A DNA stretch of 64,000 nt from Roseobacter sp. (GCA_002731875.1 PCCY01000019.1:133666-197665), one strand, 5' to 3'; numbered from the stretch's first letter, positions 37,546 to 47,139 are shown. Made by a program: numbers and translations. The notes: generated by a model not told the origin, from the sequence alone.

Positions 37546-38340
37546 ATGACTAAGACGATCCTGATCACCGGAGCCACGGACGGCATCGGCCTTCTGACGG
37601 CCAAGACCCTCGCAGCCGACGGGCATACTGTTCTGCTTCACGGGCGCAGCGATGAGAAACTGGAAGCCGCCGCTCAAGAGGTTGGCGGCAGCCCGGAAAC
37701 CTACCGCGCTGACCTTTCCGATCTCGATGAGGTAGCTTCCTTGGCGCAGGAGATCCGCGCGCGGCATGAGCGTCTCGACGTGCTGATAAACAACGCCGGC
37801 GTGCTGAAGGCGCCGCAGACCCGCACGCAGACGGGTCTCGACCTGCGCTTTGTCGTCAATACGCTGGCCCCTTGGGTCCTGACCCAGCACCTGCTGCCGA
37901 TCCTCCCGAAGGACGGCCGCGTCGTGAACCTGTCTTCCGCGGCGCAGGCCCCGGCGGACATTGCCGCCCTGCGCGGAGAGCGTGGCCTCGACGACATGGG
38001 CGCCTATGCGCAAAGCAAGCTGGCCATCACGATCTGGACGCAGCAGATAGCCCGCGCCCATCCGGACGGGCCGGTATTCGTTGCGGTCAACCCCGGCTCG
38101 TTGCTGGCGTCGAAGATGGTCAAGGAGGGCTTCGGCGTGGCAGGCAACGACCTGTCGATCGGCGCGGACATACTGCGCCGGGCCGCGCTTTCCGAAGACT
38201 TCGCCGCCGCCTCCGGCCGTTACTTCGACAATGACAACGGGCGCTTTGCACCGCCCCACCAGGCGGCCGCCAACCCGGACCATGTGTCCGAAGTGATGGC
38301 CGCGATCCGCGAATTGGCGGAACCGGCGGACCAGGCCTGA
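37546..38340 (+). CDS. SDR-family oxidoreductase
   Basis: A 264-residue SDR with [13 protein letters not shown] cofactor loop, [18 protein letters not shown] and catalytic Y-x3-K in [10 protein letters not shown]. The ATG at 37546 with GGAGG upstream is chosen over an overlapping upstream reading. Likely translated with the LLM oxidoreductase. Confidence 0.88.
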   Translation: MTKTILITGATDGIGLLTAKTLAADGHTVLLHGRSDEKLEAAAQEVGGSPETYRADLSDLDEVASLAQEIRARHERLDVLINNAGVLKAPQTRTQTGLDLRFVVNTLAPWVLTQHLLPILPKDGRVVNLSSAAQAPADIAALRGERGLDDMGAYAQSKLAITIWTQQIARAHPDGPVFVAVNPGSLLASKMVKEGFGVAGNDLSIGADILRRAALSEDFAAASGRYFDNDNGRFAPPHQAAANPDHVSEVMAAIRELAEPADQA

Positions 38341-38374
38341 AGATAGGATTTGGAGAATTCGGCAGGCCCGGCCT

Positions 38375-40218
38375 ATGCTGCGGGAGGGAGGAGAATCGAT
38401 CGGACCCGGCCAAGACGCTCTCATATGCGAGGAGATCGCCGCCTCTTGGGCACGATGCGAGGGGCAGCATAGGCTCGCCCGCGATGCCGCGCGGCCGATC
38501 CTGCGTCTGCAAGCCTCCGAGATCGCGCCGCGGCTGGAGCGGATCACCGAGCGCACCGGCGGCCGGCAGGGGTTCTTTGGCCAACTCGCCTCAGTCACCA
38601 GCGACGGCAAGCGTTGCCTCGTCGTGACGGATGCCGAGGGTGTTTTGGTGCGGCTGGAAACGGCCGGCATGGGCATGGGCGCCGAGGATTGGAACGGCAT
38701 CGCGCTGGGTTCTTGCTGGGACGAGCGGGTGGCCGGGACCAATGGCGTCTCGATGGCCCTGCGGGCGGGACGCGCCGTGACCGTGGGCGGCGCCGATCAC
38801 TTCTATGCCCGGCTCAAACCCTTTGCCTGCACAGGCGCCCCGATCCTCGATGCCAAGGGAGCGCTGGTGGGCTCGGTCAGCCTTGTCACCTTCGACCGCG
38901 GCAACGCGGCCGAGCACCAGTTCGCCCGCCAATTCCTCGAGACGGCGGCAGAGTGCATCCAGCGGCGGCTCTTCGAGCAGCAATTCGCCGAGAGCATGCT
39001 GATCACGCTGTCCTCTGGGGCGGGAGGTCAGCCCTTGTCGGGGGGCGGGCTGATTGCGGTCGACGCGGCGGGCATCATCCTCGGCGCGACCTCTGCGGTG
39101 GAGCGTATGATGGCTGGACGGGCATCCGGGCCGCTGAAGGGCCAGCCATTTCAGGCTGTCTTCGACATGGAGAGCGAGGCTCTGGCGCGGGTGCCCGAAC
39201 GGGTCCTTTCGATGCCTATGGCGCGCGGTGCCACGATGACCGTCTCGGCCCGCCTGCCCAAAGAGGCCTCGCCGCGCGCGCACGTCGCCCGGCCGCTCGC
39301 CGCGCCGCGCCGCCGACTGCCCCCTCGCTGCGCGACCTGGCGACGGGCTGCAAAATCATGGTGGCCCGGTGCGCCGAGGCAGGGATGCTCTTTCGCGCCG
39401 GCACGCCATTCCTCGTCGAAGGCGAAACCGGCACCGGCAAGTCGGCCCTGCTCGCGGCGTTGACGGGGGCCGCGCCGGTGCTCAAAGTCGATTGCGCCAC
39501 CATGGGCAGCACGCCAGAGGATCAGGACGTCCTGCGGCCCATCCTATCGCAAGCGCGGGTCTTGTCGCTTCTCTCGGACACGTCGGAGGGGGCGGTGACC
39601 GTGCTGCTCGACAACCTCTCCGAGATGCCGTCCGAGGCGCAAGCCGAGCTGCGCCGGTTCCTCGACGAGCTGGAGGCGGAGAGGTCCGAGGGCGCGCCGC
39701 GCTTGCGGGTCGTCGGCCTCAGCCGCCAGCCGTTGCTGGATGCTGTGGCGGAGCGGCGTTTCCGCGATGACCTCTACTACCTGCTCGCCGGCGCGCGGAT
39801 CTCCTTGCCGCCGCTGCGTGCGCGCGAGCAGCCCGAGGTTCTGGCCCAGGTTCTCGCGACCAAGCTCGCCGGGCGGCGGATTGACCTCAGCGCGGAGGCC
39901 GCAGCCCTGATCCGCGCCCATCCCTTCCCCGGCAACCTGCGCGAACTGAGGACCGCGCTGGAATGTGCTCTGATGACAGCGGCCGGAGATTGCCTCACCC
40001 CCGTCGACCTGCACCCGACCTCCATCGCCAGGGATGCCGCTTTGACGGCCGCTCCGGCTGCGCAGGTGCCGCGGCTTTCCTACGACGAGGCCACGATGAT
40101 CCGAGACGCGCTAACCTCCAGCCGCTGGAATGTCTCCGAGGCTGCACGGCGCCTCGGGGTGAGTCGCGCCACCATCAACCGCAAGATCAAGCTGCACGGG
40201 CTGACGCGGCCCTCCTGA
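38375..40218 (+). pseudogene. AcoR-like bacterial enhancer-binding regulator, frame broken
   Basis: Two frames together make one protein of about 610 residues. The first (38375 to about 39300) has an AcoR-type GAF sensor region. The second (about 39300-40218) has an AAA+ domain with Walker A GETGTGKS, Walker B VTVLLDNL and the arginine-finger region ERRFRDDLYYLL, then a Fis-type helix-turn-helix WNVSEAARRLGVSRATINRKIK. The frame changes once within 39240-39330, a very GC-rich run, so this may be a real mutation or a sequencing error. The AAA+ domain is short and lacks the GAFTGA loop needed for sigma-54 contact. It converges on, and probably once controlled, the adjacent dehydrogenase operon. 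Confidence 0.8.
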
Positions 40219-40221
40219 AGC

Positions 40222-40581
40222 TCAGAACCGGTTGAACCCGCCCTTTCGCGAGATGTAGAGCGGCGAGAGGCCCTCCAGCACGCCCCGGATATAGGGCGTC
40301 GCATTGTCTGAGACTGTGGCATCGCAGCTGTTGCAGAGTTCGAAAAAGCGGCCCGCATAGTTCTCCGCAAAGCCCCTGACATGGGTATCACCACGCTTCG
40401 CATCGGCGTAGCGCTCGAGGATGTGCCAACTGCCGTCCTCGGTCTGATACCACTCGTAGACCAGGGTTCCCGGCTCGCCTTCACTGCGCCCGACCAGTTC
40501 GGCCATGAGCGTCTCGAAGGGTTGGGCATTGGCGGCAGGAACGCCGACCTTGAGATGGATGAAGATGGTGTCGTTGGACAT
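40222..40581 (-). CDS. ABM-fold protein in the acetoin-type operon
   Basis: A 119-residue putative quinol monooxygenase-fold protein (IFIHLKVGVPAANAQPFETLM, then GTLVYEWYQTEDGSWHILERYAD). The ATG at 40581 has AGGAG upstream. Last gene of the dehydrogenase operon, 47 bases after the lipoate ligase. Role unknown; the N-terminal YEWYQ and C-terminal YISRK segments are typical of the group. Confidence 0.72.
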   Translation of the reverse strand: MSNDTIFIHLKVGVPAANAQPFETLMAELVGRSEGEPGTLVYEWYQTEDGSWHILERYADAKRGDTHVRGFAENYAGRFFELCNSCDATVSDNATPYIRGVLEGLSPLYISRKGGFNRF

Positions 40582-40628
40582 GAATGCTCTCCTGTTCGGT
40601 AGGTCGCTCACCTGCGAGCGATGGTTTT

Positions 40629-41327
40629 TCACGCAGCGTTGACAGCCGGTGCCGGGGACATTGCGTCCGTGGCGTGGGCCGCGAGGTCTCGGGCGAGTTG
40701 CGAAGGGTCCGGCGCTTCGGGGCCCATGACAGCCGCGAGGCTCGTATGGGCGTGACCCACCACCGGCGGCAGGCCGACGTCTGCGTGCAGGCCGTTGACC
40801 GCCTCGACGCCCGGGGCGAGGTCGCCCTCCAAGAGGATCAGCGCATGAGCGAGAACGCGGCGCGCGCCGCCCCCCGCCGGGCGAATACGCTGCGCGGTTC
40901 CGACAAGCTTTTGCCCTGAGATGGAGAGGTTCCAGCACCCATCACAGAAGCTGTCCTGCGTGGGGCCGGTGACGAGGCGGGGCCCGACCGGCCCGAGTGC
41001 CGCGCGGATAACATCGGTGATGAGCCGATAGCCCGCCTCGATGCCGAAGTCGCGGCCGGCGGTGAAGGCCAGCGCGACGTTTAGAACCCCGGGCCCTTGC
41101 GGTACGGCGCCTCCGCCCGTAGGGCGCAGGTAGAGCGGCCAGCCGCGCGCGGCGCTGTTCCGCGCTGCGGCCTCGAACCCGGGCTTGCGGTGGAAGGCGG
41201 CGGGGCAGACCAAAGCCGGGGTCTCCGCCGTCCAGAGCCGCACTTGAGGGCCGGACTCGCCGAAAGCCTCCGCCTCCAGCAACAGGCCTTCGGCGACTCC
41301 CGGCACAATGCACAACCCGGCGCTCAC
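40629..41327 (-). CDS. Lipoate-protein ligase A-type protein
   Basis: A 232-residue biotin/lipoate ligase-fold protein with RPTGGGAVPQGPG (family RRxSGGGAVxH, but with Q where many have H) and the substrate lysine in SISGQKLVGTAQR. It starts at a GTG overlapping the E2 stop (GTGA). Placed next to a stand-alone lipoyl protein, it is inferred to attach lipoate to that protein's lysine. A single-domain ligase of this length often needs a partner domain; none is seen here. Confidence 0.8.
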   Translation of the reverse strand: MSAGLCIVPGVAEGLLLEAEAFGESGPQVRLWTAETPALVCPAAFHRKPGFEAAARNSAARGWPLYLRPTGGGAVPQGPGVLNVALAFTAGRDFGIEAGYRLITDVIRAALGPVGPRLVTGPTQDSFCDGCWNLSISGQKLVGTAQRIRPAGGGARRVLAHALILLEGDLAPGVEAVNGLHADVGLPPVVGHAHTSLAAVMGPEAPDPSQLARDLAAHATDAMSPAPAVNAA

Positions 41328-42004
41328 GCCTGCATCCCTTCGATCTCGTCGCAGATCGACGTCAACAGATCACCCGCAGGTGCACCGTCCAAAGCGCGGT
41401 GATCGAATGTTAGCGACAGGCCGACATATGGACGCAGTTCGATCCCGCCGTCCGGGGCGCGGACGGCCCGGTCGGTCATACGACCGATGCCAAGGATGCA
41501 GATCTGGGGGGCATTGATGATCGGGGTGAAGTATTCCACGCGTGTAAGGCCAAGGTTGGACACGGTGAATGTGCCGCCGGTCATCTCGGTCACGCTGAGC
41601 TTGTTTGTCCTGGCGCGAGCGGCAAGGTCCTGCCGGGCCGCGCGCAGCGCGCTGACGTCCATCGTATCGGCGCCGAAGATCGCGGGGGCCACCAGCAGGT
41701 TGCCGGGCAGCGCGATGGCGACGGACAGATCGACCGCATCAGAAAGATGCACCTCGCGCCCCTCGACCCGGCCATTGGCCTCCGGGTTCTTTTGCAGGGC
41801 CCGCACGACGGCCAACATCAAGAGGTCTTCGACAGAAACCTTCGTGCCAGCCTCGCTCAGCCGGGCCTTTTCCGCCATCAGGGCGGTCGCATCCGCACTG
41901 CCGTGGTGGGTCAATTGTGCGCCGGTCGCAAGACTCTTGACCATCGCGTCCGCGATCATCCCGCGCACGCCCTTGAGGGGAACGATTTTTGCCGCGCTGG
42001 TCAT
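41324..42004 (-). CDS. Dihydrolipoamide acyltransferase, catalytic domain only (E2)
   Basis: A 226-residue 2-oxoacid-dehydrogenase acyltransferase core with catalytic FDHRALDGAPAGDLL near the C-terminus and the substrate-channel segment FTVSNLG. Unlike typical E2 or AcoC proteins it has no lipoyl domain and no clear peripheral-subunit-binding domain. The lipoyl domain is encoded separately just upstream and overlaps by 4 bases (ATGA), so the E2 is split into two polypeptides. Confidence 0.88.
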   Translation of the reverse strand: MTSAAKIVPLKGVRGMIADAMVKSLATGAQLTHHGSADATALMAEKARLSEAGTKVSVEDLLMLAVVRALQKNPEANGRVEGREVHLSDAVDLSVAIALPGNLLVAPAIFGADTMDVSALRAARQDLAARARTNKLSVTEMTGGTFTVSNLGLTRVEYFTPIINAPQICILGIGRMTDRAVRAPDGGIELRPYVGLSLTFDHRALDGAPAGDLLTSICDEIEGMQA

Positions 42005-42234
42005 TCGATGCGCCCAATTACTGCGCCCTTGGCGACGACGGCATCGGCCTCCTGAGCGATCCTGACGGTGCCCGAGGCCGGGGCGTGCACCTCGTATTGC
42101 ACCTTGGCGGTCATGATCTCCGCCACCAGCGCGCCTTCCTCGACCGAGGCGCCGTCATCGACAAGCCAGCCGGTGATGACGCATTCTTCGTCTTCCTCCC
42201 AGAGATCGGTTGGGATGGTGATGTCAATTGCCAT
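42001..42234 (-). CDS. Stand-alone lipoyl-carrier protein
   Basis: A 77-residue single lipoyl domain starting MAIDITIPTDLWEEDEECVI. The lipoyl lysine is K44 in EIMTAKVQYEV. The start at 42234 removes an arginine- and proline-rich extension. It replaces the N-terminal swinging arm normally fused to E2 and lies between E1 beta and the E2 core in the operon. Confidence 0.85.
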   Translation of the reverse strand: MAIDITIPTDLWEEDEECVITGWLVDDGASVEEGALVAEIMTAKVQYEVHAPASGTVRIAQEADAVVAKGAVIGRIE

Positions 42235-42302
42235 GTGAAAAGTCCTTTTCAGGTCGGGACAGGCGGAGCCTGCCCCACGGTATGCGGTGAATGCCGGAGG
42301 GC

Positions 42303-43331
42303 TCAGGCGGGCTGAAGCGCGCCCATCTCGTCCCAAGCGGCGACAATCTTGTCGGGGTTGGGCAGGCAGAACTGCTCCATCACCCGGGCATAGGGGATTG
42401 GCACATCGGGGAAAGCGACCCGCTTGGGCGCGGCTTTCAGGACCGAGATGTCGTGCTCGGTGACCGAGGCGATGACCTCGCCCGAGAGGCCGTAGCTCTG
42501 GTAATCCTCGTCCACCACGATCAGCCGCCCAGTCTTGGCAACGCTCGCCCTGATGGTTTCGCGGTCCAGTGGCACGAGGCTGACGAGGTCCACGACCTCG
42601 GCGCTGATGCCCTTCTCCTCGAGCTTTTTCGCGGCCTTGAGCGCGTTGTGCACCCCCATGCCGACGCTGACGATCGAGACATCCCGCCCCTCGCGCACCA
42701 CCTTGGCCTTGCCGATCTCGACGGTGTAGCTCTCCTCGGGCACATGCACTGTTGCCCCGGCCTCGGTGCCGAGCCAGCCCATGCCCTGCAAGCCCTTGTG
42801 ATACATGTAGACCACGGGGCTGTCGTCGCGCATGGCGGCGGTCATCAGGCCCTTGGCGTCATAGGCATTCGAGGGCGCGACGACCTTCATTCCCGGCAGA
42901 TGTGCGAAGGTGCCATAGAGGCATTGCCAATGCTGGCCGCCGTCCGAATAGCCGCCTCCCGTGGAGGTCATCAGCACCATTGGCACCTTCAAGTTGCCGC
43001 CGGAGAAGTAGATGTTCTTGGCCATCAGGTTGTAGATCGCATCGAAGCAGACGCCGAAGAAGTCGACGAACATCAGTTCCACCAGGGGGCGCATTCCGTC
43101 CTGCGCGGCCCCGACGGCGGCACCGATGAAGGCAGTCTCGGAGATCGGTGTGTCGCGGATGCGCTCAGCCCCGAACTCGTCCAGCAGCCCGCGGGTGTTG
43201 CCATAGACGCCGCCGAGGGCGGCGATGTCCTCGCCCATGACGAAGACACTCGGGTCGATGCGCATCTCTTGCGCGGTGGCCTCGGCCATGGCGCGTGCGA
43301 TGGTCAGTTTTCTCTCGTTGGATTTGGTCAT
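42303..43331 (-). CDS. acoB: Dehydrogenase E1 component, beta subunit (AcoB-like)
   Basis: A 342-residue transketolase-like E1 beta with RDTPISETAFIGAAVGAAQDGMRPLVE and the C-terminal transketolase domain including IVVDEDYQSYGLSGEV. Together with E1 alpha it forms the thiamine-diphosphate enzyme that oxidatively cleaves or decarboxylates the substrate. Acetoin is inferred from the AcoR-like neighbour; a branched-chain or pyruvate-type substrate is possible. Confidence 0.87.
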   Translation of the reverse strand: MTKSNERKLTIARAMAEATAQEMRIDPSVFVMGEDIAALGGVYGNTRGLLDEFGAERIRDTPISETAFIGAAVGAAQDGMRPLVELMFVDFFGVCFDAIYNLMAKNIYFSGGNLKVPMVLMTSTGGGYSDGGQHWQCLYGTFAHLPGMKVVAPSNAYDAKGLMTAAMRDDSPVVYMYHKGLQGMGWLGTEAGATVHVPEESYTVEIGKAKVVREGRDVSIVSVGMGVHNALKAAKKLEEKGISAEVVDLVSLVPLDRETIRASVAKTGRLIVVDEDYQSYGLSGEVIASVTEHDISVLKAAPKRVAFPDVPIPYARVMEQFCLPNPDKIVAAWDEMGALQPA

Positions 43332-43345
43332 TTTCTCTCCTCCCT

Positions 43346-44335
43346 TCAGGCTGCGAATACACGGGTGAGCGCGTCTTCTGGGGCCGGGTCCACGCTATTG
43401 CGGGCAAACTGAATCGCTTTTTCGACACGGGCCTCGGACTCAGTCTCGATGGCAGCGAGTTCCTCCTCGCTCGCGGCTCCGTCCTTCAACAGGCGGGCGC
43501 GCATGGCAGGGATTGGGTCCTTCTCGAAGAGCCCGTCCTTCTCGCCCTCGGGGCGGTAGCCTTCCGCGTCGCCCATGAAATGTCCGGCGAGCCGGTATGT
43601 CTCCACCTCGATCAAGGATGGCCCCTCTCCGGCCCTGGCTCGCGCGATGGCGCGGCCCGCAGCCTCGTAGATCGCGAAGGGATCGTTGCCCTCCACCCGC
43701 TCGCCGGGGATGCCGTAGGCGGCCGCGCGCACGTCGTTGGTGGGCACGGCGGTCGCGGCGGACTTGGCGACCGAGATGCCCCAGGCATTGTCCTCGATCA
43801 CGCAGACGAAGGGCAGGTTCCAGACGGCGGCGAGGTTCATCGCCTCGTGCCAGCCACCCTGGTTTACCGCGCCCTCGCCGACAAAGGCCACCGCCACACC
43901 CGGCTTGCCTTGCATCTTGCGGCTGAGAGCAGCGCCCACGGCCGGTCCCATGCCCTGCGCGATGATGCCGGAACACGCGAAGTTCACATCCGCATCGAAC
44001 AGGTGCATGTGCCCGCCGCGCCCGCCGGAGAGCCCCGTGGCCTTGCCGAAGATCTCGGCCGCCATCTTGTCGAGGTCCACGCCCTTGGCGATGGCCCGAT
44101 GGTGGGGACGGTGGGTGGCCGTGACCACATCCTCGGGTGTCAGGTGCGCGCAGACCCCCACCGCCACCGGCTCCTGCCCGTCGGACAGGTGCATCTCGCC
44201 CGGGATCGGCCCGTTGGCCATGTTGAAAGCGGGCGATTTACCCTCGAAATAGATCTTCGCGATGGTTTCTTCGAACCGGCGGCTCGTAACCATGTTGCGA
44301 TACATCCAGTGCTGTTCGTCGCGTGTCGGTGCCAT
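43346..44335 (-). CDS. acoA: Dehydrogenase E1 component, alpha subunit (AcoA-like)
   Basis: A 329-residue thiamine-diphosphate E1 alpha with GGRGGHMHLFDADVNF and the cofactor motif starting GEGAVNQG and ending EDNAWG (family GDG...NN, here GEG...DN). The ATG at 44335 has GGAGG upstream; a longer reading reaches across the regulatory region and is rejected. First gene of the operon acoA-acoB-lipoyl-E2-ligase-ABM. Confidence 0.87.
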   Translation of the reverse strand: MAPTRDEQHWMYRNMVTSRRFEETIAKIYFEGKSPAFNMANGPIPGEMHLSDGQEPVAVGVCAHLTPEDVVTATHRPHHRAIAKGVDLDKMAAEIFGKATGLSGGRGGHMHLFDADVNFACSGIIAQGMGPAVGAALSRKMQGKPGVAVAFVGEGAVNQGGWHEAMNLAAVWNLPFVCVIEDNAWGISVAKSAATAVPTNDVRAAAYGIPGERVEGNDPFAIYEAAGRAIARARAGEGPSLIEVETYRLAGHFMGDAEGYRPEGEKDGLFEKDPIPAMRARLLKDGAASEEELAAIETESEARVEKAIQFARNSVDPAPEDALTRVFAA

Positions 44336-44451
44336 GTATTCCTCCCTGTCATGCGTGGCGGGACTGCCGCCTTGACCGCTGAGGAGAGGGTTCACCGGGC
44401 CGGCAGTCTGGACAACCTCGACCTGTCGGCGGTGGCGCTGAGAGCGCTTAA

Positions 44452-44482
44452 CTGTCCCACGGTGAGACAGTTTGAGACAGTT
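44452..44482. promoter_or_regulatory. Inverted and direct repeats TGAGACAGTT upstream of acoA
   Basis: CTGTCCCA-CGG-TGAGACAG (44452-44470) is an inverted repeat with one mismatch. TGAGACAGTT is then repeated in tandem (44463-44472 and 44473-44482). It lies about 120 bases upstream of acoA and 140 upstream of the divergent dehydrogenase, a usual position for an AcoR-type activator site. Confidence 0.6.
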
Positions 44483-44620
44483 TGGGGTCGAGCTGAGCCA
44501 GACCACGTGGCCGGGCTTCATTATATCTGAAATGTGGAAACTGAACTCGATTTATGGTCGGTTATATTGAAGAGCATGGGCCTGTATCTCCATGCCAACG
44601 CAAAACCCAGGAGAGACCGA

Positions 44621-45607
44621 ATGAAAGCCATGACCCTGACCGCCTACGGGCCTGAAACGTCGTTCACCGAAGCCGAGCAGCCGCGTCCCGTGGCGGGACC
44701 CGGCCAGGTGCTCGTCCGCGTCAAGGCGACGAGCGTCAACACCATTGACACGATGATCAAGGATATGGGCTCCGACTTGCCCCTGTCGCCCGAGCTGCCT
44801 GCCGTGCTGGGCATGGATTTCGCAGGCATCGTCGAGGAAGTCGGCGCGGGCGTGACCGGCTATGCCGTTGGCGACGAGTGCTATGGCTGCGCCGGCGGCC
44901 TCGCCAACCTCCAGGGCGCACTGGCCGAGTTCATTTCTGCCGACGCCCGGCTCATCGCCCACAAACCCAAGTCGCTTTCGATGAGGGAGGCAGCCGCCCT
45001 TCCGCTGGTGGGCATCACCGCCTGGGAGGGGCTGGAGCGCGCAGGCGTCTCATCCGGGCAAAAGGTGCTGGTTCAAGGCGGTGCCGGGGGTGTCGGTCAT
45101 GTCGCCGTGCAGCTGGCCCGTCACCTCGGTGCGGAGGTTTCCTCGACAGGCACTGGCACCGAGCAGATGTCAGTGATTGAGGGCTACGGTGCCCGGCCCA
45201 TCGACTTCAAGTCCGAGGAGATCGGCGCCTACCTGCAAAGCCATACCGGCGGGGCGGGTTTCGACGCGGTCTTCGACACAGTCGGCGGTGCCAATCTGAC
45301 GAATTCGTTCGCCGCTGCGGCACTGAACGCCCATGTGGTTACAACGGTTGCCCTTTCGGAGATCGACCTCGCCCCCGCCCACTTCAAGGGCCTGTCGCTT
45401 CACATCGTCTTCATGCTGCTGCCAATGCTGCACGATGTGCGTCGCGAGGTGCACGGGCAGATCCTCGCGGACCTCGCCAAGCTGGTGGACGCCGGTGCCC
45501 TGAAGCCGCTGTTGGACGCGCCCATCTTCGCGCTACCGCAGACCGGCGATGCCTATGCCAGGCTGCAAAGCGGTCAAGCAATCGGCAAGGTAGTCGTAGA
45601 GGTCTGA
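44621..45607 (+). CDS. Medium-chain dehydrogenase/quinone-reductase-like protein
   Basis: A 328-residue zinc-independent MDR protein: N-terminal VKATSVNTIDTMIK, nucleotide loop GGAGGVGHVAVQLARHLG and the C-terminal QSGQAIGKVVVEV. The ATG at 44621 has AGGAG upstream. Divergent from the E1 alpha gene across the repeat-containing region, so probably under the same control. Substrate unknown; in an acetoin setting a diketone or butanediol step is one guess. Confidence 0.86.
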   Translation: MKAMTLTAYGPETSFTEAEQPRPVAGPGQVLVRVKATSVNTIDTMIKDMGSDLPLSPELPAVLGMDFAGIVEEVGAGVTGYAVGDECYGCAGGLANLQGALAEFISADARLIAHKPKSLSMREAAALPLVGITAWEGLERAGVSSGQKVLVQGGAGGVGHVAVQLARHLGAEVSSTGTGTEQMSVIEGYGARPIDFKSEEIGAYLQSHTGGAGFDAVFDTVGGANLTNSFAAAALNAHVVTTVALSEIDLAPAHFKGLSLHIVFMLLPMLHDVRREVHGQILADLAKLVDAGALKPLLDAPIFALPQTGDAYARLQSGQAIGKVVVEV

Positions 45608-45620
45608 CGTGCAAATGGAG

Positions 45621-45642
45621 GTCGGGCGACATAGCGCCCGAC
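45621..45642 (+). terminator. Hairpin after the MDR gene
   Basis: Perfect 8-bp GC-rich stem (45621-45628 with 45635-45642) and 6-base loop, 14 bases after the stop. The tail is not T-rich, so termination may be Rho-assisted. Confidence 0.55.
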
Positions 45643-45913
45643 CCATCGTTAGGCTGTCTTGAACATCAATTACGTCGGCACATCTGACATTCGCTGCGAC
45701 CGGAATAAACGACGGCTTTGGGCCGTCCTTGACTGCGGCGAGACGACCGCACAGGGGTCAGGAATTGATATCTGCTGCGCGGGGGCGGCGGCGGCGGCGA
45801 TGCGCAGGAGGATCGGAATATGCGCGTCCGCTGCACGCCGCCGTCGGCACGACGACCCGTCGGCTACCAGCACAACCGGCGGAACCATTTTCGCTGCCGA
45901 GCGTTCCTTGAGT
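45643..45913. other. Gap before the alpha/beta hydrolase
   Basis: About 270 bases with a GGC-repeat-like stretch around 45783-45798. An open frame continues upstream of the hydrolase, but its translation is compositionally unlike a protein. No gene supported. Confidence 0.5.
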
Positions 45914-46693
45914 ATGGAACTGAATTGCGAACGTCACGGTGCCGGACCACCCTTGCTCCTGGTTCACGGGCTGGGTGGAAGCGTCCGGTCCTGGGACGGC
46001 ATCCTGCCGATGCTTGCTCGCGGACGCGAAGTCATATTGGTCGATCTGCCTGGGCACGGGGGGTCTCCGGCGCTTCCGGGGTGCCAAACGATTGCCGCCT
46101 ATGCGGATGCGCTCGAACAGTTCATCGACCGGAACGGGCTCGCCGACATTGATACCGTCGGCAGCTCTGTCGGCGCGAGGCTGGTGCTGGAACTGGCACG
46201 GCGCGGCATCGGCGGCCACACGGTCGCTTATGATCCGGGCGGTTTCTGGCGCGGCTGGGAGACGGCGTGGTTCCGCTCCACGCTTGCCGCCTCGGTCCGG
46301 CTGGTGCGCCTCCTGCGGCGACGCATTCCGGCGCTCTCGCACAGCCGTGCCGCGCGGGCCGTTCTGCTCGCGCAACTGTCGGCGAAGCCCGGTGCCCTTG
46401 ATCCCATGCTGGTCCAGAACGAGCTGACGGCCATAGCCGAGACAGATGTGTTCGACGCGATGCTGCGCGAACTGGCGCGTGGTCCGTTGCAGGAGGGGAC
46501 CGCCACACCTCCGGGCCGCGTGACGATTGGCTGGGGCCGTCAGGACCGACTCCTGCTGCCACGTCAGGCGGAGCGCGCACAAGCGGCCTTCCCCACCGCG
46601 CGGTTGCACTGGTTCGAGCGGTGTGGCCACTTCCCGCAATGGGATCGTCCGAAGGAGGCCGCAGAGGTCATCTTGAAAACGATCGCGAGATGA
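45914..46693 (+). CDS. Alpha/beta hydrolase
   Basis: A 259-residue alpha/beta-hydrolase-fold protein with HGLGGSVRSWDG (oxyanion region), the nucleophile elbow VGSSVGARL, a likely acid in GWGRQDRLLLP and the catalytic histidine in CGHFPQW. Last gene of the GC-rich block. Hydrolases are common partners of acetoin dehydrogenase operons, but a link is only suggestive here. Confidence 0.85.
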   Translation: MELNCERHGAGPPLLLVHGLGGSVRSWDGILPMLARGREVILVDLPGHGGSPALPGCQTIAAYADALEQFIDRNGLADIDTVGSSVGARLVLELARRGIGGHTVAYDPGGFWRGWETAWFRSTLAASVRLVRLLRRRIPALSHSRAARAVLLAQLSAKPGALDPMLVQNELTAIAETDVFDAMLRELARGPLQEGTATPPGRVTIGWGRQDRLLLPRQAERAQAAFPTARLHWFERCGHFPQWDRPKEAAEVILKTIAR

Positions 46694-47139
46694 AGCGCAG
46701 ATGACGGACGTGATCTCTCAAGCGCGGTCCAACTCCTCGAGAAACTGCATGATGAGACGGTGATAACTCGAGCGGATGCTTCCATTGTCCGCTCCGCCGA
46801 CCTTCACCTTCGAAAATGATGCGCGAGGGATGAATGGCCGATATCGTGAAGCTGCATCGCAGCGTTCGACCATCAAGCCAATGGCGGGTCTGGGCCGGAA
46901 GCGTTCATCGCTGATAGGAAACTTTTGGTTCACACGCACGGACCGGTGACGCGTCGTATAAATCAACGTTCGCGGCGTCTTCGATAGCTGGCAGGAACCT
47001 TACTTCGGCTATTGGTAAAAAAACCAGCCAGATATTTCGCTTTCAGCAGAATGGCCAATCTTCTTGTTATAGCGCCGATTTGAGGCGTGGGGAACTTGAC
47101 GCCGACCGTGCTGGGTCGGCATCCACAAGGAGACTTCCT
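46694..47139. other. Intergenic stretch, one doubtful reading frame
   Basis: About 446 bases. A minus-strand frame (46718-46966) ends in YHRLIMQFLEELDRA, which looks protein-like, but it has no good start signal or recognised family, so it is not called. The base composition drops here compared with the block to the left. Confidence 0.45.
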
